A DNA stretch of 64,000 nt from Lichenibacterium dinghuense (GCF_021730615.1 NZ_JAJLMN010000001.1:3483501-3547500); one strand, 5' to 3'. Shown: positions 42,433 through 51,519, counted from the first letter of the stretch. The notes: generated from the sequence alone by a model not told the origin. Translations and numbers: made by a program.

Positions 42433-44100
42433 TCAGGATCGAGGCTCGTGCTCCCTCGACCATTCCGGCGCCCCGAGCCCGAAGTGCTTCTTCAGCATGG
42501 CGTCGGCGGTCTCCAGGGCGCCTTCGACCCAGCCCTGGAAGTTGGAATAGGCCTCGCCGCAGATGAAGACGGGCGCGTCGGGGTTCGGCTGCAGGATGTC
42601 GTCGAAGACGACCGGGCTGTCCTCGTTGAGGCGCCAGAAGTTGGCGCCCCCGCCGTAGATCTCGTCCCCCCAGTCCTTGTAGGCCGCGGCATAGGGCTTG
42701 GGGATGTCGGTCCGGTCCGCGACGCCGTGCATGATGCACAGCTGGCGGTGCGCTTCGTCGACCATCAGGGCGGGGGCTTGGTAGTTGTACCAGTCCTGCG
42801 AACCCCGGGGCTTGCCCGGCGTCGGTCTGCCGGACGCGTAGGCCTTCAGCTTCCCGATGTCGCGCAGGCCGGCCCAGAAGGCGAGGTCCGTCCCGTCGTC
42901 GTAGATCAGCAGGACGGAGTTCTGGGTCTCGCTGTCGGTCGCCCAATAATAGCACTGGCGCAGCGGGATGTCGGTGACCGACTGGCCGTCCGTGATCGTG
43001 AGGGGTTCGACCTTGTCCCCGTTCTGGACGGACATCGGTTCGATGGTTCGCCACCACGGATAGGAGTAGCAGAGCGCGAGCTTGAAGAGCGGGATCGGCT
43101 CCACGGCTTCGATGAGGCGCCGGGCCTTCCGCCCCGCGGCGTCCGGCCCGAGGACGGGGCCGGTCGGGTCGAGCCTTTCCAGCGAGCGGCGCGGCATGGC
43201 GAGCACCAGGCGCCGGGCCATCACGGGAGGGACGTCGCCGGCATCGGGTTCGCCCTTCCGGAACCGCAGCACGACGCCCTCGGACCCGTCGGGCAGCGTC
43301 GCCCTGTCGAAGCCCGCCAGATCGTGCGCCTTGCGGATCTCGCCCCCGGCCTGCTCGAAGCGGTCGGCGATGGCATAGGGCAGGGATTCGAAACCGTCGT
43401 GGAGGTGGAAGAAGGTGGGCGAGGCCCCGAAATCCTCCAGGTTCCAGGGCAGGCCGTCGGCGGCGTTCCAGGTGTGCAGGATGCTGTCGTAGCCGCTCGT
43501 GTCCTGCGCGAAGCGGAAGGCTTCCTGGCTGATGTTGCGACGCAGCACGTATTCGAGCGGCAGGTCCCTCAGCGACTCGCCCTCGTAGCTGTGCCGCGCG
43601 GCGAGCGCCTTCCAGTCCACGTCGTTGAGAGGCCTGTCCTTGCCGAGCATGGTGCGCACGAGGCGCTGGGCCGCGAGGACGGTGAATCCCTGGCTCAGGG
43701 CCTGCGCGCCGCGCTCGTCCGGCGCGAGGTCGTAGGGGACGAGGTCGGGGTCGGTGAGGTCCCTCCGCCGCAGGTGTCGCCCGCGCAGGTAGGCGATGTT
43801 CTGCGGCCGGTCGACGGGGAAGGGGTCCTTCGCCAGGCCGAGATGATCGATGAGGCCGGAAGCCCGCTTCTGCGTGGAGGTGAAGCGCATGCCGCCGAGT
43901 TCGAGCCGGGTGTCGGGGATCTCCGGCGGCGTCACAGACAGGAGGCGCCCCCCGAGCCTCGCCGCTTCCCGCTCGAAGACCACGATTCGGGCGCGGTCGT
44001 CCGCCTCCCTCAGCAGCCGCCAGCCCGTGTAGAGGCCGGAGATGCCGGCCCCGACGATGGCCACGTCCAGGATCTCGCTTCCGTCGCCCGCCCGCTCCAT
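42433..44100 (-). CDS. Flavin monoamine oxidase / L-amino-acid oxidase family protein
   Basis: 555 residues, start ATG 44100 (GGGAG six bases upstream). The FAD-binding beta-alpha-beta motif is ILDVAIVGAGISGLYTGWRL, with VVFEREAARLGGRLLSV next, and the second FAD site at the C-terminus VFICGEAYSNFQGWVEGALE. The middle has ELGGMRFTS, the arginine-containing substrate-site segment. It oxidises an amine or amino acid, giving H2O2 and ammonia; which one cannot be read. It has no signal peptide. A perfect palindrome lies 72 bases upstream. Confidence 0.88.
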   Translation of the reverse strand: MERAGDGSEILDVAIVGAGISGLYTGWRLLREADDRARIVVFEREAARLGGRLLSVTPPEIPDTRLELGGMRFTSTQKRASGLIDHLGLAKDPFPVDRPQNIAYLRGRHLRRRDLTDPDLVPYDLAPDERGAQALSQGFTVLAAQRLVRTMLGKDRPLNDVDWKALAARHSYEGESLRDLPLEYVLRRNISQEAFRFAQDTSGYDSILHTWNAADGLPWNLEDFGASPTFFHLHDGFESLPYAIADRFEQAGGEIRKAHDLAGFDRATLPDGSEGVVLRFRKGEPDAGDVPPVMARRLVLAMPRRSLERLDPTGPVLGPDAAGRKARRLIEAVEPIPLFKLALCYSYPWWRTIEPMSVQNGDKVEPLTITDGQSVTDIPLRQCYYWATDSETQNSVLLIYDDGTDLAFWAGLRDIGKLKAYASGRPTPGKPRGSQDWYNYQAPALMVDEAHRQLCIMHGVADRTDIPKPYAAAYKDWGDEIYGGGANFWRLNEDSPVVFDDILQPNPDAPVFICGEAYSNFQGWVEGALETADAMLKKHFGLGAPEWSREHEPRS

Positions 44101-44171
44101 CGGGAGCTCCCGTCCTCGACCGTCGCACGATGCCACCGGTCGTCCGCGATGGTGGCATGGTCAGCCCGCTT

Positions 44172-44190
44172 CATCAATCTTAGATTGATG
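44172..44190. promoter_or_regulatory. Palindrome upstream of the amine oxidase gene
   Basis: CATCAATC-TTA-GATTGATG, perfect eight-base arms and AT-rich, 72 bases before the start codon at 44100. It contains the T-N11-A pattern of LysR boxes and also fits MarR operators. No regulator gene lies beside it. Confidence 0.5.
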
Positions 44191-44289
44191 CGGCTTCGGT
44201 GAGCCCGGATCGAATCGGGTGCGACGCGGACGTCGAACAGTGAGCGGAGCGGTTCCTGCCGAGCTGACGAGCGAAAACGGCTTGCCCGC

Positions 44290-44871
44290 TCAAGGACTCG
44301 GCATGCCGATCTCGCGCTCCGGTCTACGGTCCCGCGCCACCTTGGCCCGCGCCAGGAGGTCTCTCGTGAAGTCCGGCCTCACGGCCACATCCTCAACGGT
44401 CCTGATGGGACGAAGCGGGTCGAGGAATGGGATGAAGACCGGCGGATCGGCCGTCAACCAGAGGGCCGAGACGTACAAAGACGGGACGATCAGGATTCGG
44501 GCCTCACAATCGCCGGACAGGCCACTGGCGATCTCTTCGGCCACGTGCGCGGCCCGTAGCAGGAAATCGGCCTGTTCGTTCCGTGCCAAGCTCGTGAAGC
44601 GGGCTTGGCCGCCCTCCGACGGCACGACATCGGCTGCACCGACGCCGTGGCCGCCTCCTTCCAGGAGATATCGCCAGCCGACAAACAGCGCGTGACCGAA
44701 GCTGTGTTCGGAGTCGATGTCGTCCAACCCGAGCCGATACAGGCCCAGCGGCGCCGAAATGTCGATGCGCGCGCCGCCGAGCCGATCCGTCGACGGGTTG
44801 AGGTCGCCCAACGCGCGCATGATCGTGAGCGGTCCCGAGGCCGGTGCGTTGTGAGTGATTGTGATCGCCAT
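44290..44871 (-). CDS. Hypothetical partner of a papain-like protease, 193 aa
   Basis: MAITITHNAPASGPLTIMRA, a mid region ISAPLGLYRLGLDDIDSEHS, and a helical region FTSLARNEQADFLLRAAHVA; the C-terminus is proline- and charge-rich (VRPDFTRDLLARAKVARDRR). There is no signal peptide and no recognised family. It follows the protease gene by two bases, so the two are certainly co-transcribed. It may be a chaperone, inhibitor or target of the protease. Confidence 0.65.
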   Translation of the reverse strand: MAITITHNAPASGPLTIMRALGDLNPSTDRLGGARIDISAPLGLYRLGLDDIDSEHSFGHALFVGWRYLLEGGGHGVGAADVVPSEGGQARFTSLARNEQADFLLRAAHVAEEIASGLSGDCEARILIVPSLYVSALWLTADPPVFIPFLDPLRPIRTVEDVAVRPDFTRDLLARAKVARDRRPEREIGMPSP

Positions 44872-44873
44872 GC

Positions 44874-45524
44874 TCAGGCTCCGATCGCGTCAGGGTGGTG
44901 CGGTTGTTTCGGCTGTGCCATGGCCATCGCGGCCCCGCCGGCGGCCGATCCCGTGGTGAAGTAGGAGTGGGTCCACGACGCGCCAGTCTGATACGCCGAT
45001 GCGAAATCCTGAAACAAAATCTGCGTCTCCAAAAAAATCGGGTCGGCAATCGAGAGATAGGTGTCGCCCGACTGCCCGACAAAGCAGTCTATGATCGACA
45101 GGAAATGGCCCGTTCTGTCGACCCATTCAATGCGACAACAGAGCGGCCTGCCATTTGAGAGTTCGTTTTGAACCTCAGTGACCGACAGATGGCGTGGTTC
45201 AATCCTGAGGAGATGGCTTGTGACATCCAGTGCCACCTCGAGATAGAAGGGTTTGTTACATTTGTTCGGGTCGGAGCCGCCCGCCCCGCAGCAATCCTGA
45301 CGAACGAGCGCCGCGTCCGCCACGGAGCACTGGGTCCATCCAGAGTTGGGGCGATAGAACTGCGAAACGCTCGCCGTCACGGCAGCCCAGCACCAATCGG
45401 ATTGTAACTGCGTCTGCATGGTCAGGGGCAGACGCAACACTCCTCCAGGGCCAGCCGTGACGTTCAAGGCCCTCGGCCGTGCACCGCCCGCCGTCGAACC
45501 CGTGAGGAAGCGTGGAAAAGGCAT
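44874..45524 (-). CDS. Papain-like cysteine peptidase (C39/C70-like)
   Basis: 216 residues from ATG 45524, where GAGG stands six bases upstream (an ATG at 45587 has no such site). The catalytic pattern is plain: Q...C in MQTQLQSDWCWAAVTASVSQ, His in RTGHFLSIIDCF, and Asp in YLSIADPIF. CCGAGGSDPNKCNKP adds a cysteine-rich loop. The layout matches the papain-like family that includes AvrRpt2-type effectors and related bacterial proteins. No clear signal peptide. Codon use and GC are lower than in the flanks, suggesting transfer. It may be a toxin or effector. Confidence 0.75.
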   Translation of the reverse strand: MPFPRFLTGSTAGGARPRALNVTAGPGGVLRLPLTMQTQLQSDWCWAAVTASVSQFYRPNSGWTQCSVADAALVRQDCCGAGGSDPNKCNKPFYLEVALDVTSHLLRIEPRHLSVTEVQNELSNGRPLCCRIEWVDRTGHFLSIIDCFVGQSGDTYLSIADPIFLETQILFQDFASAYQTGASWTHSYFTTGSAAGGAAMAMAQPKQPHHPDAIGA

Positions 45525-45609
45525 GAGGGACCTCGATTCGTCGCGATCAGACAATCTCGAGATGGTTGCATAAAAGCTAATAGACATACAATAGGTTGCT
45601 GGCGAGCCC

Positions 45610-46581
45610 TCACGTCGCCCCGCCCAGCAGCGCCGCGAACCGCGCCATGTCGACGTTTCCGCCGGTCAGGATCACGCCGACGCGCTTCCCCTTCACGTCG
45701 GCCGCGCCCGTGAAGGCCGCCGCCGCGGCGAGGCAGCCGGTCGGCTCGACGACGATCCGCATGCGCTCGGCGAAGAACCGCATGGCCTCGACCAGGGCCG
45801 CGTCGGGCACCGTCACCACGTCCCGCACGAGGCGCCGGATGATTGGAAAGGTGAGCCGTCCCAGCGCCTGTGTCTGGGCGCCGTCGGCGAGCGTGCGCGG
45901 CACCGGGATGTGGACGATCTCGCCCGAGCGGAACGAGCGCTGCCCGTCGTTCCCCGCCTCGGGCTCGACGCCGACGACCGCGCAGCCCGGCGACAGGGCT
46001 TCCGCGGCGAGCGCCGAGCCCGCCAGCAGCCCGCCGCCGCCGAGGCACACCAGCAGGAGGTCGAGCGGGCCCGCCTCCTCGATGAGCTCCTTCGCGGCCG
46101 TGCCCTGGCCGGCGATGACGTCCGGGTGGTCGAAGGGCGGGATCAGCGCGAGGTCGCCCGCCTCCGCCAGCCGCCGGCCGATCGCCTCGCGGTCCTCCGT
46201 GTAGCGGTCGTAGAGCACGACCTCGGCCCCGTAGCCGCGCGTGGCCGCCACCTTGGCCCCGGGCGCGTCGGTCGGCATGACGATGGTCACGGGCGCGCCC
46301 TGGAGACGGCCCGCCAGCGCGATCGCCTGGGCGTGGTTGCCCGACGAGAAGGCCACGACGCCCCGCCCGCGCTGCCCTTCGTCCAGCGCCGCGATGGCGT
46401 TGTAGGCCCCGCGGAACTTGAAGGCGCCGACGCGCTGAAGGTTCTCGCACTTGAAGAAGAGCCGCGCGCCGGTCCGCTCGTCGGCGGTGCGCGAGGTCAT
46501 CACCGGGGTGCGGTGCGCCGCGCCGGCGATGCGCTCCGCGGCGCGCGCCACAGCGGCGTAGTCGGGCGGGACGGGAGGCAT
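45610..46581 (-). CDS. Threonine/serine dehydratase (PLP fold II)
   Basis: 323 residues, no C-terminal ACT domain, so the catabolic or short type. The PLP-lysine segment is RVGAFKFRGAYNAI, the substrate loop SSGNHAQAIALAG, the phosphate-binding glycine loop CLGGGGLLAGSAL. Such proteins deaminate threonine/serine or act as serine racemase or hydroxyaspartate dehydratase. It stands alone; the CoA transferase is divergent. Confidence 0.9.
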   Translation of the reverse strand: MPPVPPDYAAVARAAERIAGAAHRTPVMTSRTADERTGARLFFKCENLQRVGAFKFRGAYNAIAALDEGQRGRGVVAFSSGNHAQAIALAGRLQGAPVTIVMPTDAPGAKVAATRGYGAEVVLYDRYTEDREAIGRRLAEAGDLALIPPFDHPDVIAGQGTAAKELIEEAGPLDLLLVCLGGGGLLAGSALAAEALSPGCAVVGVEPEAGNDGQRSFRSGEIVHIPVPRTLADGAQTQALGRLTFPIIRRLVRDVVTVPDAALVEAMRFFAERMRIVVEPTGCLAAAAAFTGAADVKGKRVGVILTGGNVDMARFAALLGGAT

Positions 46582-46682
46582 CGGGGCTCCGGACGGCGAG
46601 GGATTCGCGGCAGGATAGGCCGGGCCGGCCGAGACTTGAAGACGGCGCGCGGCGGGTGTCTGTTGTCGCCGGAGGGCGCGGC

Positions 46683-48050
46683 ATGGATGCGGAGATGTCG
46701 GTCGCGACGGAGGCCTGGGCCGCGCTCGGCGGTGCCCCGGACGCCCACGACGCCCTGTCCTTCGCGGGCGAGGGCGCCTTCGCCTCGGCCTTCGCGGTGG
46801 ACGGCCTCGCGGCGGGTTCGGTGGCCGCGGCCGGGCTGGCGCTGGCCGACCTCCTCTCCGCCTCGGGCGCTGCCCGCCCGTCCGTGGCGGTCGACCGGCG
46901 GCTCGCGGCGCTGTGGTTCGGCACCTCGATCCTGCCCGACGGCTGGGCGCTGCCGCCCGCGCGCCACCCCACCATGCGCGACTACCGGGCCCGCGACGGC
47001 TGGATCAAGCTCCACACCGTGGCGCCGGCCCACCGCGCGGCCGCGGCCCGCGTGCTCGGTGCCCCGCCCGAGCCCGAGGCCTTCGCGGCCGCGGTGGCGG
47101 GTTGGTCCGCCGAGGCGCTGGAGAGGGCCGTGGTCGAGGCCGGCGGATGCGCGGCGGCCATGCGCTCCGAGGCCGCGTGGCTCCAACACCCGCAGGGCCG
47201 GGCCGTCGCGGCCGAGCCCCTGGTCGCGCTCGACGAGGCCGACCCCGGCCCGGCGCCCGCCTGGGCGGTGCCAGCCGCGCGGCCGCTCGCCGGGGTGCGC
47301 GTGCTCGACCTCACCCGCGTTCTGGCCGGGCCGGTGGCGACGCGGCTCCTCGCCGGCTGGGGCGCCGAGGTGCTGCGGATCGACCCGCCGGGCTGGGAGG
47401 AGGACGGCCTCGCGCCGGACGTCACGCTCGGCAAGAGCTGCGCCCGGCTCGACCTGCGCGAGGGCCGCGACCGCGCCACCTTCGAGGCGCTGCTGGCCCG
47501 CGCCGACGTGCTCCTCAACGGCTACCGCCCCGGCGCCATGGACGCGCTCGGCTACGGGGTGGAGAACTGCCGGCGCCTGTCGCCGGGCCTCGTCGACGTG
47601 CGGCTCGACGCCTGGGGCTGGACCGGCCCCTGGGCCGGGCGGCGCGGCTTCGACAGCCTCGTGCAGATGGCGTCCGGGATCAACGAGGCGGGTGCGCGCG
47701 CGGCGGGGCGCGACGCACCGCTGCCGCTGCCCGTGCAGGCGCTCGACCACGCGACGGGCTATCTCGCGGCCGCCGCGGCGTTGCGCGGATTGGCGCGTCG
47801 CGTCCGTGGGCAGGGGACCGCTGCGCGGCTGTCGCTGGCCGCGACGGCGCGGCTGCTGTCGGGCCTCGGGCCTGTGACGCCCGGCCCGGGCCATGCGCCG
47901 CCCGCCGAGGCCGACCTGTCGCCCGCCGTCGAGCACACTGTTTGGGGGCCGGCGCGGCGGCTGCGGCCGCCGCTGGCGGTGGAGGGCGCGCCGCTCCGCT
48001 GGGACCGGCCCGCGAACCCGCTCGGGTCGGCACCGGCGGCGTGGTGGTGA
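46683..48050 (+). CDS. Class III (CaiB/BaiF-type) CoA transferase
   Basis: 455 residues from ATG 46683. The canonical N-terminal CaiB motif, LAGVRVLDLTRVLAGPVATR with GWGAEVLRID, appears only near residue 200. The catalytic-Asp segment RRGFDSLVQMASGINEAG comes after VDVRLDAWGWTGPW. The first 190 residues resemble the region normally found at the C-terminus, so the chain appears permuted or duplicated, as in some longer CoA transferases. It moves CoA between unknown acids. Confidence 0.8.
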   Translation: MDAEMSVATEAWAALGGAPDAHDALSFAGEGAFASAFAVDGLAAGSVAAAGLALADLLSASGAARPSVAVDRRLAALWFGTSILPDGWALPPARHPTMRDYRARDGWIKLHTVAPAHRAAAARVLGAPPEPEAFAAAVAGWSAEALERAVVEAGGCAAAMRSEAAWLQHPQGRAVAAEPLVALDEADPGPAPAWAVPAARPLAGVRVLDLTRVLAGPVATRLLAGWGAEVLRIDPPGWEEDGLAPDVTLGKSCARLDLREGRDRATFEALLARADVLLNGYRPGAMDALGYGVENCRRLSPGLVDVRLDAWGWTGPWAGRRGFDSLVQMASGINEAGARAAGRDAPLPLPVQALDHATGYLAAAAALRGLARRVRGQGTAARLSLAATARLLSGLGPVTPGPGHAPPAEADLSPAVEHTVWGPARRLRPPLAVEGAPLRWDRPANPLGSAPAAWW

Positions 48051-48054
48051 TGGG

Positions 48055-48453
48055 TCAGCGGACCAAATCGACCGCGATCCCGAGGGCCGGATCGAGCCGG
48101 CTCAAGGCCCGGTCGGCCGTCACCGCGACGGCGCCGGGACGGAGCGCCAGGGCGAGGCAGCAGCGGTCGCCGAGCGACAGGCCGATGGCGCGGGTGGCGG
48201 GCCTGAGCGGCGCGGCGGCCTCGGCGAGGCCGCGGTCGAGCGGGACGAGGGTGAAAGGCAGATCCTCCAGCTTCGCGACCGCCTCCACCGGTTCGGCACC
48301 GCGTTCGATGAGCTTGGACAGGATCTCGGCATAGTTCACCGCTGAAAGCGCAGCGCCACCGATGACGTCCGTTACGCGATCGGCTCCGGTTTCCGAGAAC
48401 AAAAGGCAGAGGATGGCGGAGGCATCGATGACGTGGGCGATGGCCCTACTCAC
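48055..48453 (-). CDS. vapC: PIN-domain toxin VapC
   Basis: 132 residues. PIN-domain acids: D10 in HVIDASAILCLLFSE, E in AVNYAEILSKLIERG, D in GLSLGDRCCLALAL and D in AVTADRAL. A predicted RNase that cleaves tRNA or other RNA when freed. It overlaps its antitoxin gene by eight bases. Confidence 0.9.
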   Translation of the reverse strand: MSRAIAHVIDASAILCLLFSETGADRVTDVIGGAALSAVNYAEILSKLIERGAEPVEAVAKLEDLPFTLVPLDRGLAEAAAPLRPATRAIGLSLGDRCCLALALRPGAVAVTADRALSRLDPALGIAVDLVR

Positions 48454-48715
48454 GGTCGGCCTCTTCCGCTTCCTCTCGTGCCACCTCCGCGCGGCGGTCC
48501 GCGATCAACTCGTCCGAAGCGAGGCGTCCCGGGATCCTGTAGGGCTTCAATGCCTCCTGGACATCACGGATCACCGATCGCAGGGAGCGGATCCGCAACT
48601 CGTCGCCGTGCAACTCGACACGGACGGCGTCGCCCTCGTCGAGGCCCAGAGCCTTCCGAGAGTCGTCCGGGACCACCACGGCCCCGCCGTCGATCCTGCC
48701 CGTGAACGCCGCCAT
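48446..48715 (-). CDS. vapB: AbrB/MazE-type antitoxin (VapB)
   Basis: 89 residues from ATG 48715. The N-terminal swapped-hairpin motif TGRIDGGAVVVPDDSRKALG LDEGDAVRVEL is typical of SpoVT-AbrB antitoxins; the C-terminus is acidic and helical and would cap the toxin. It precedes vapC in one operon and likely autorepresses it. Confidence 0.85.
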   Translation of the reverse strand: MAAFTGRIDGGAVVVPDDSRKALGLDEGDAVRVELHGDELRIRSLRSVIRDVQEALKPYRIPGRLASDELIADRRAEVAREEAEEADRE

Positions 48716-48857
48716 GGCACCCGTCCCCCGATCGCCCCGCACGAGTTTACCACCGCGCCGGCTCCGCTTCCACGCCTTGCCGGCCCCGCCCCAACCGGAT
48801 TAGCCTCGCCTCACGGATTGCATGCCGCACGGCCTGCGCGGATCGGGGAGGGATACC

Positions 48858-50885
48858 ATGGGGCGCATCGGGAGAGCGCGGCTGCCGCTGGCGGTCGCGG
48901 CCGGAGCCCTCGCGCTCGCCGCCGGCCCGGCCTCGGCGCGCATCGTCGCCCTCGATATCCACCGCCTGCCGGGCCTCGCCTTCGGCGGGCAGTCCTTCGG
49001 CGCGGTCGGCCCCTACGAGAAGTGGGTCGGGCGGGCCACGGGCGCGGTCGACCCCATGGATCCGGTCGACGGCGCCATCGCGGACATCCGCCTCGCGCCG
49101 CGAAACGCGCAGGGCCTCGTCGAATATGCGACGCCCGTGGTGATCCTGCGCCCGGCCGACCCGTCGCGCGGCCGCCACGCGATGCTGTTCGACCTCAACA
49201 ACCGCGGCGCCGTGCTGGGCTTCTCCATGCTGGACGATGCCGCGGAGGACCAGAACGACGTCGGCCAGCCTTCCGACGTCGGCAACGGCTTCGCGATGAG
49301 CCGCGGCTACACGATGGTGTGGAGCGGCTGGGACGCGGTGTCGGCGGCCTCGCCGGCCGTCGGGCCCGGCCCCGGCGCCTTCCTGCTCGACGTGCCGGTG
49401 GCGCGCCGCCCGGACGGCGGCCCGGTCGTCGGGCCGAGCCTGGAGGAGTTCGTGGTCGACAACGACACGACGACGAGCGGCCCGCTGACCTACCCGGCCG
49501 CCGACCTCGACACGGCCCACGCCACGCTGACCATGCGCGCCCTCACGGACGACGCGCCGGTCGCCCTGCCGGCCTCGGCATGGCGCTTCGACCCCGGGAC
49601 CATGTCGGTCAGCCTGCTGCCGGAGGGGACGAGGTTCAAGGCCGGCGAGATCTACGAGCTGAGCTACCTGGCGCGCGACCCCAAGGTGACGGGGCTCGGC
49701 TTCGCGGCGGTCCGCGACGTCGCGGCCTTCCTGCGCGGCGCCGCGGCCGACGACGCCGGCCATGCGAACCCGCTCGCCGGCGACATCCGTGAGGTGACCA
49801 CCTTCTGCATCTCGCAGCCGTGCCGCATGATGCGCGATTTCGTGCGGCTCGGCTTCAACGCGGTGCCGGCCGGCAAGGCGATCGACGGCGTGCTCGACTG
49901 GATCGGCGGCGGCAGCGGCATCGACCTCGACCGCCGCTTCGCCGAACCCTTCCGCACCCACCGCCAGCACATCGCGCGGCATTATCCGGAGTTCAGCTTC
50001 CCCTTCGCCTACAACACCACCACGGACGCCGTGACGGGCCGCACCGACGGCCTGCTGGCGCGCTGCACCGCGACGAACACCTGCCCGAAGATCATCGACG
50101 TCAATTCCGACAACGAATATTGGGCCAAGTCCGGCTCGAACCTCCACACGGACGCGGCCGGGCACGACCTGGCCGACGTGCCGGGCGTGCGGCTGTTCCT
50201 CGCGGCGAGCCTGCCGCACGGCGACGGCGTGCCCCCGCACGGCAAGGGGATCTGCCGGGTGGAGCGCAACCCGCTGGTCGCCAACGAGCTCGTCCGCGCG
50301 CTGATGGTCGACCTCGATGCCTGGGTGACGGACGGCGTCGAGCCGCCGGCGAGCCGCGTGCCCCGCGCCGCCGAGGGCACGCTGGTGCGCTCCGCGCAGG
50401 CCGACACGGGCTTCCCGTCGATCCCCGGCGTCGCCTACAACGGGCGGGAGCACACGGGCGACCTCCTCGACTTCGGGCCCGAGGCGGGCCAGGGCGTCCT
50501 GACCCTCCTGCCGCCGGTGAAGCGCGGCTCGCCCTATCCGTCGCTGGTGCCGAAGACGGACGCGGACGGCAACACGCTCTCCGGCGTGCGGCTGCCCGCC
50601 GTCGCGGTGCCGACCGCCACCTACACGGGCTGGAACCTGCGCGCGGACGACGACGGCGACGGCTGCGACGCCGCCGGCATGGTGGTGCCCTTCGCCCGCA
50701 CCGAGGCGGAGCGCCGCGCGAGCGGCGACCCGCGGCCCTCGCTGGAGGCGCGCTACCCGAGCCACGCCGACTACGTGGCCAAGGTGGCGGCCGCCGCGGA
50801 GGCGCTGGTGGAGGACCGCCTGCTGCTCCTCGACGACGCCATCGCCGACGTCGCGGCGGCGCGCGCGAGCGACGTGGGGCGGTGA
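48858..50885 (+). CDS. Secreted alpha/beta-hydrolase-domain protein, 675 aa
   Basis: Start ATG 48858. A signal peptide is seen (LPLAVAAGALALAAGPASAR). The large body matches the 'alpha/beta hydrolase domain' family: FGAVGPYEKWVGRATGAVDP near the N-terminus, and FVRLGFNAVPAGKAIDGVLD, RRFAEPFRTHRQHIARHYPE later. The nucleophile elbow reads FCISQPCRMM with Ser at about 319; the two glycines usual in G-x-S-x-G are cysteines (C317, C322). This could reduce esterase activity or form a disulphide. The protein is probably periplasmic. No operon partner. Confidence 0.78.
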   Translation: MGRIGRARLPLAVAAGALALAAGPASARIVALDIHRLPGLAFGGQSFGAVGPYEKWVGRATGAVDPMDPVDGAIADIRLAPRNAQGLVEYATPVVILRPADPSRGRHAMLFDLNNRGAVLGFSMLDDAAEDQNDVGQPSDVGNGFAMSRGYTMVWSGWDAVSAASPAVGPGPGAFLLDVPVARRPDGGPVVGPSLEEFVVDNDTTTSGPLTYPAADLDTAHATLTMRALTDDAPVALPASAWRFDPGTMSVSLLPEGTRFKAGEIYELSYLARDPKVTGLGFAAVRDVAAFLRGAAADDAGHANPLAGDIREVTTFCISQPCRMMRDFVRLGFNAVPAGKAIDGVLDWIGGGSGIDLDRRFAEPFRTHRQHIARHYPEFSFPFAYNTTTDAVTGRTDGLLARCTATNTCPKIIDVNSDNEYWAKSGSNLHTDAAGHDLADVPGVRLFLAASLPHGDGVPPHGKGICRVERNPLVANELVRALMVDLDAWVTDGVEPPASRVPRAAEGTLVRSAQADTGFPSIPGVAYNGREHTGDLLDFGPEAGQGVLTLLPPVKRGSPYPSLVPKTDADGNTLSGVRLPAVAVPTATYTGWNLRADDDGDGCDAAGMVVPFARTEAERRASGDPRPSLEARYPSHADYVAKVAAAAEALVEDRLLLLDDAIADVAAARASDVGR

Positions 50886-50887
50886 AC

Positions 50888-51037
50888 GGATCGCTTTCAG
50901 CCGTCATCGCGAGCAGAGCGAAGCGATCCAGCCGTCGTGAGCTGCCTCGCGAGCGTGGCCCTGCGCGGGGCGGCCTCTCCGGATCGCGCGGGCTGGATCG
51001 CGTCGCTGCTCCCGCGATGACGGTTGAAAGCGATCCG
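50888..51037. repeat. Long imperfect inverted repeat (REP-like)
   Basis: Left arm 50888-50932 and right arm 50992-51037 are complementary over about 45 bases (GGATCGCTTTCA...GCGATCCAGC against its inverse), with a 59-base middle. It lies in the gap between two convergent genes. GTCATCGCGAG-type repeats of this kind are common in alphaproteobacteria. It might also act as a bidirectional terminator. Confidence 0.8.
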
Positions 51038-51108
51038 GACCATACCATCCGAGGCGCGGGGCTCCGCCCCACACCCCGCCGAAGGCCGAGGGCCTTCGGA
51101 AACCATCG

Positions 51109-51519
51109 TTATCGCGCCACCTCCTCCAGCTCCACCAGCGTGCCGTGGAGGTCCTTCGGATGGAGGAACAGCACCGGCAGGCCGTGGGCCCCGAGCTTGG
51201 GCTCGCCCGAGCCCAGCACCCGCATGCCCTCCGCCACCAGCCGGTCGCGCGCGGCCCCGAGGTCCGCCACCTCGAAGCAGATGTGATGCATCCCGCCGGC
51301 CGGGTTGCGATCGAGGAAGGAGGCCACCGGCGAGGTTTCGCCCAGGGGGGCCACCAGCTCGACCTTGGAGTTCGGCAGCGTGACGAAGACCACCGTGACG
51401 CCGTGCTCCGGCAGGTCCTCCGGCGGCGACACCGCGGCCCCGAGCCCGTCCCGATAGGTCCGCACCGCGGCGTCGAGGTCCGGCACCACGATCGCGACGT
51501 GGTTAAGTCTTCCGATCAT
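51109..51519 (-). CDS. mce: Methylmalonyl-CoA epimerase
   Basis: 136 residues, glyoxalase/VOC fold. [20 protein letters not shown] carries the first metal His; [20 protein letters not shown] the second; HGTLVELEE the Glu. It interconverts (2R)- and (2S)-methylmalonyl-CoA between propionyl-CoA carboxylase and the mutase. Its start overlaps the mcmA stop as ATGA, so the two are made together. Confidence 0.95.
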   Translation of the reverse strand: MIGRLNHVAIVVPDLDAAVRTYRDGLGAAVSPPEDLPEHGVTVVFVTLPNSKVELVAPLGETSPVASFLDRNPAGGMHHICFEVADLGAARDRLVAEGMRVLGSGEPKLGAHGLPVLFLHPKDLHGTLVELEEVAR

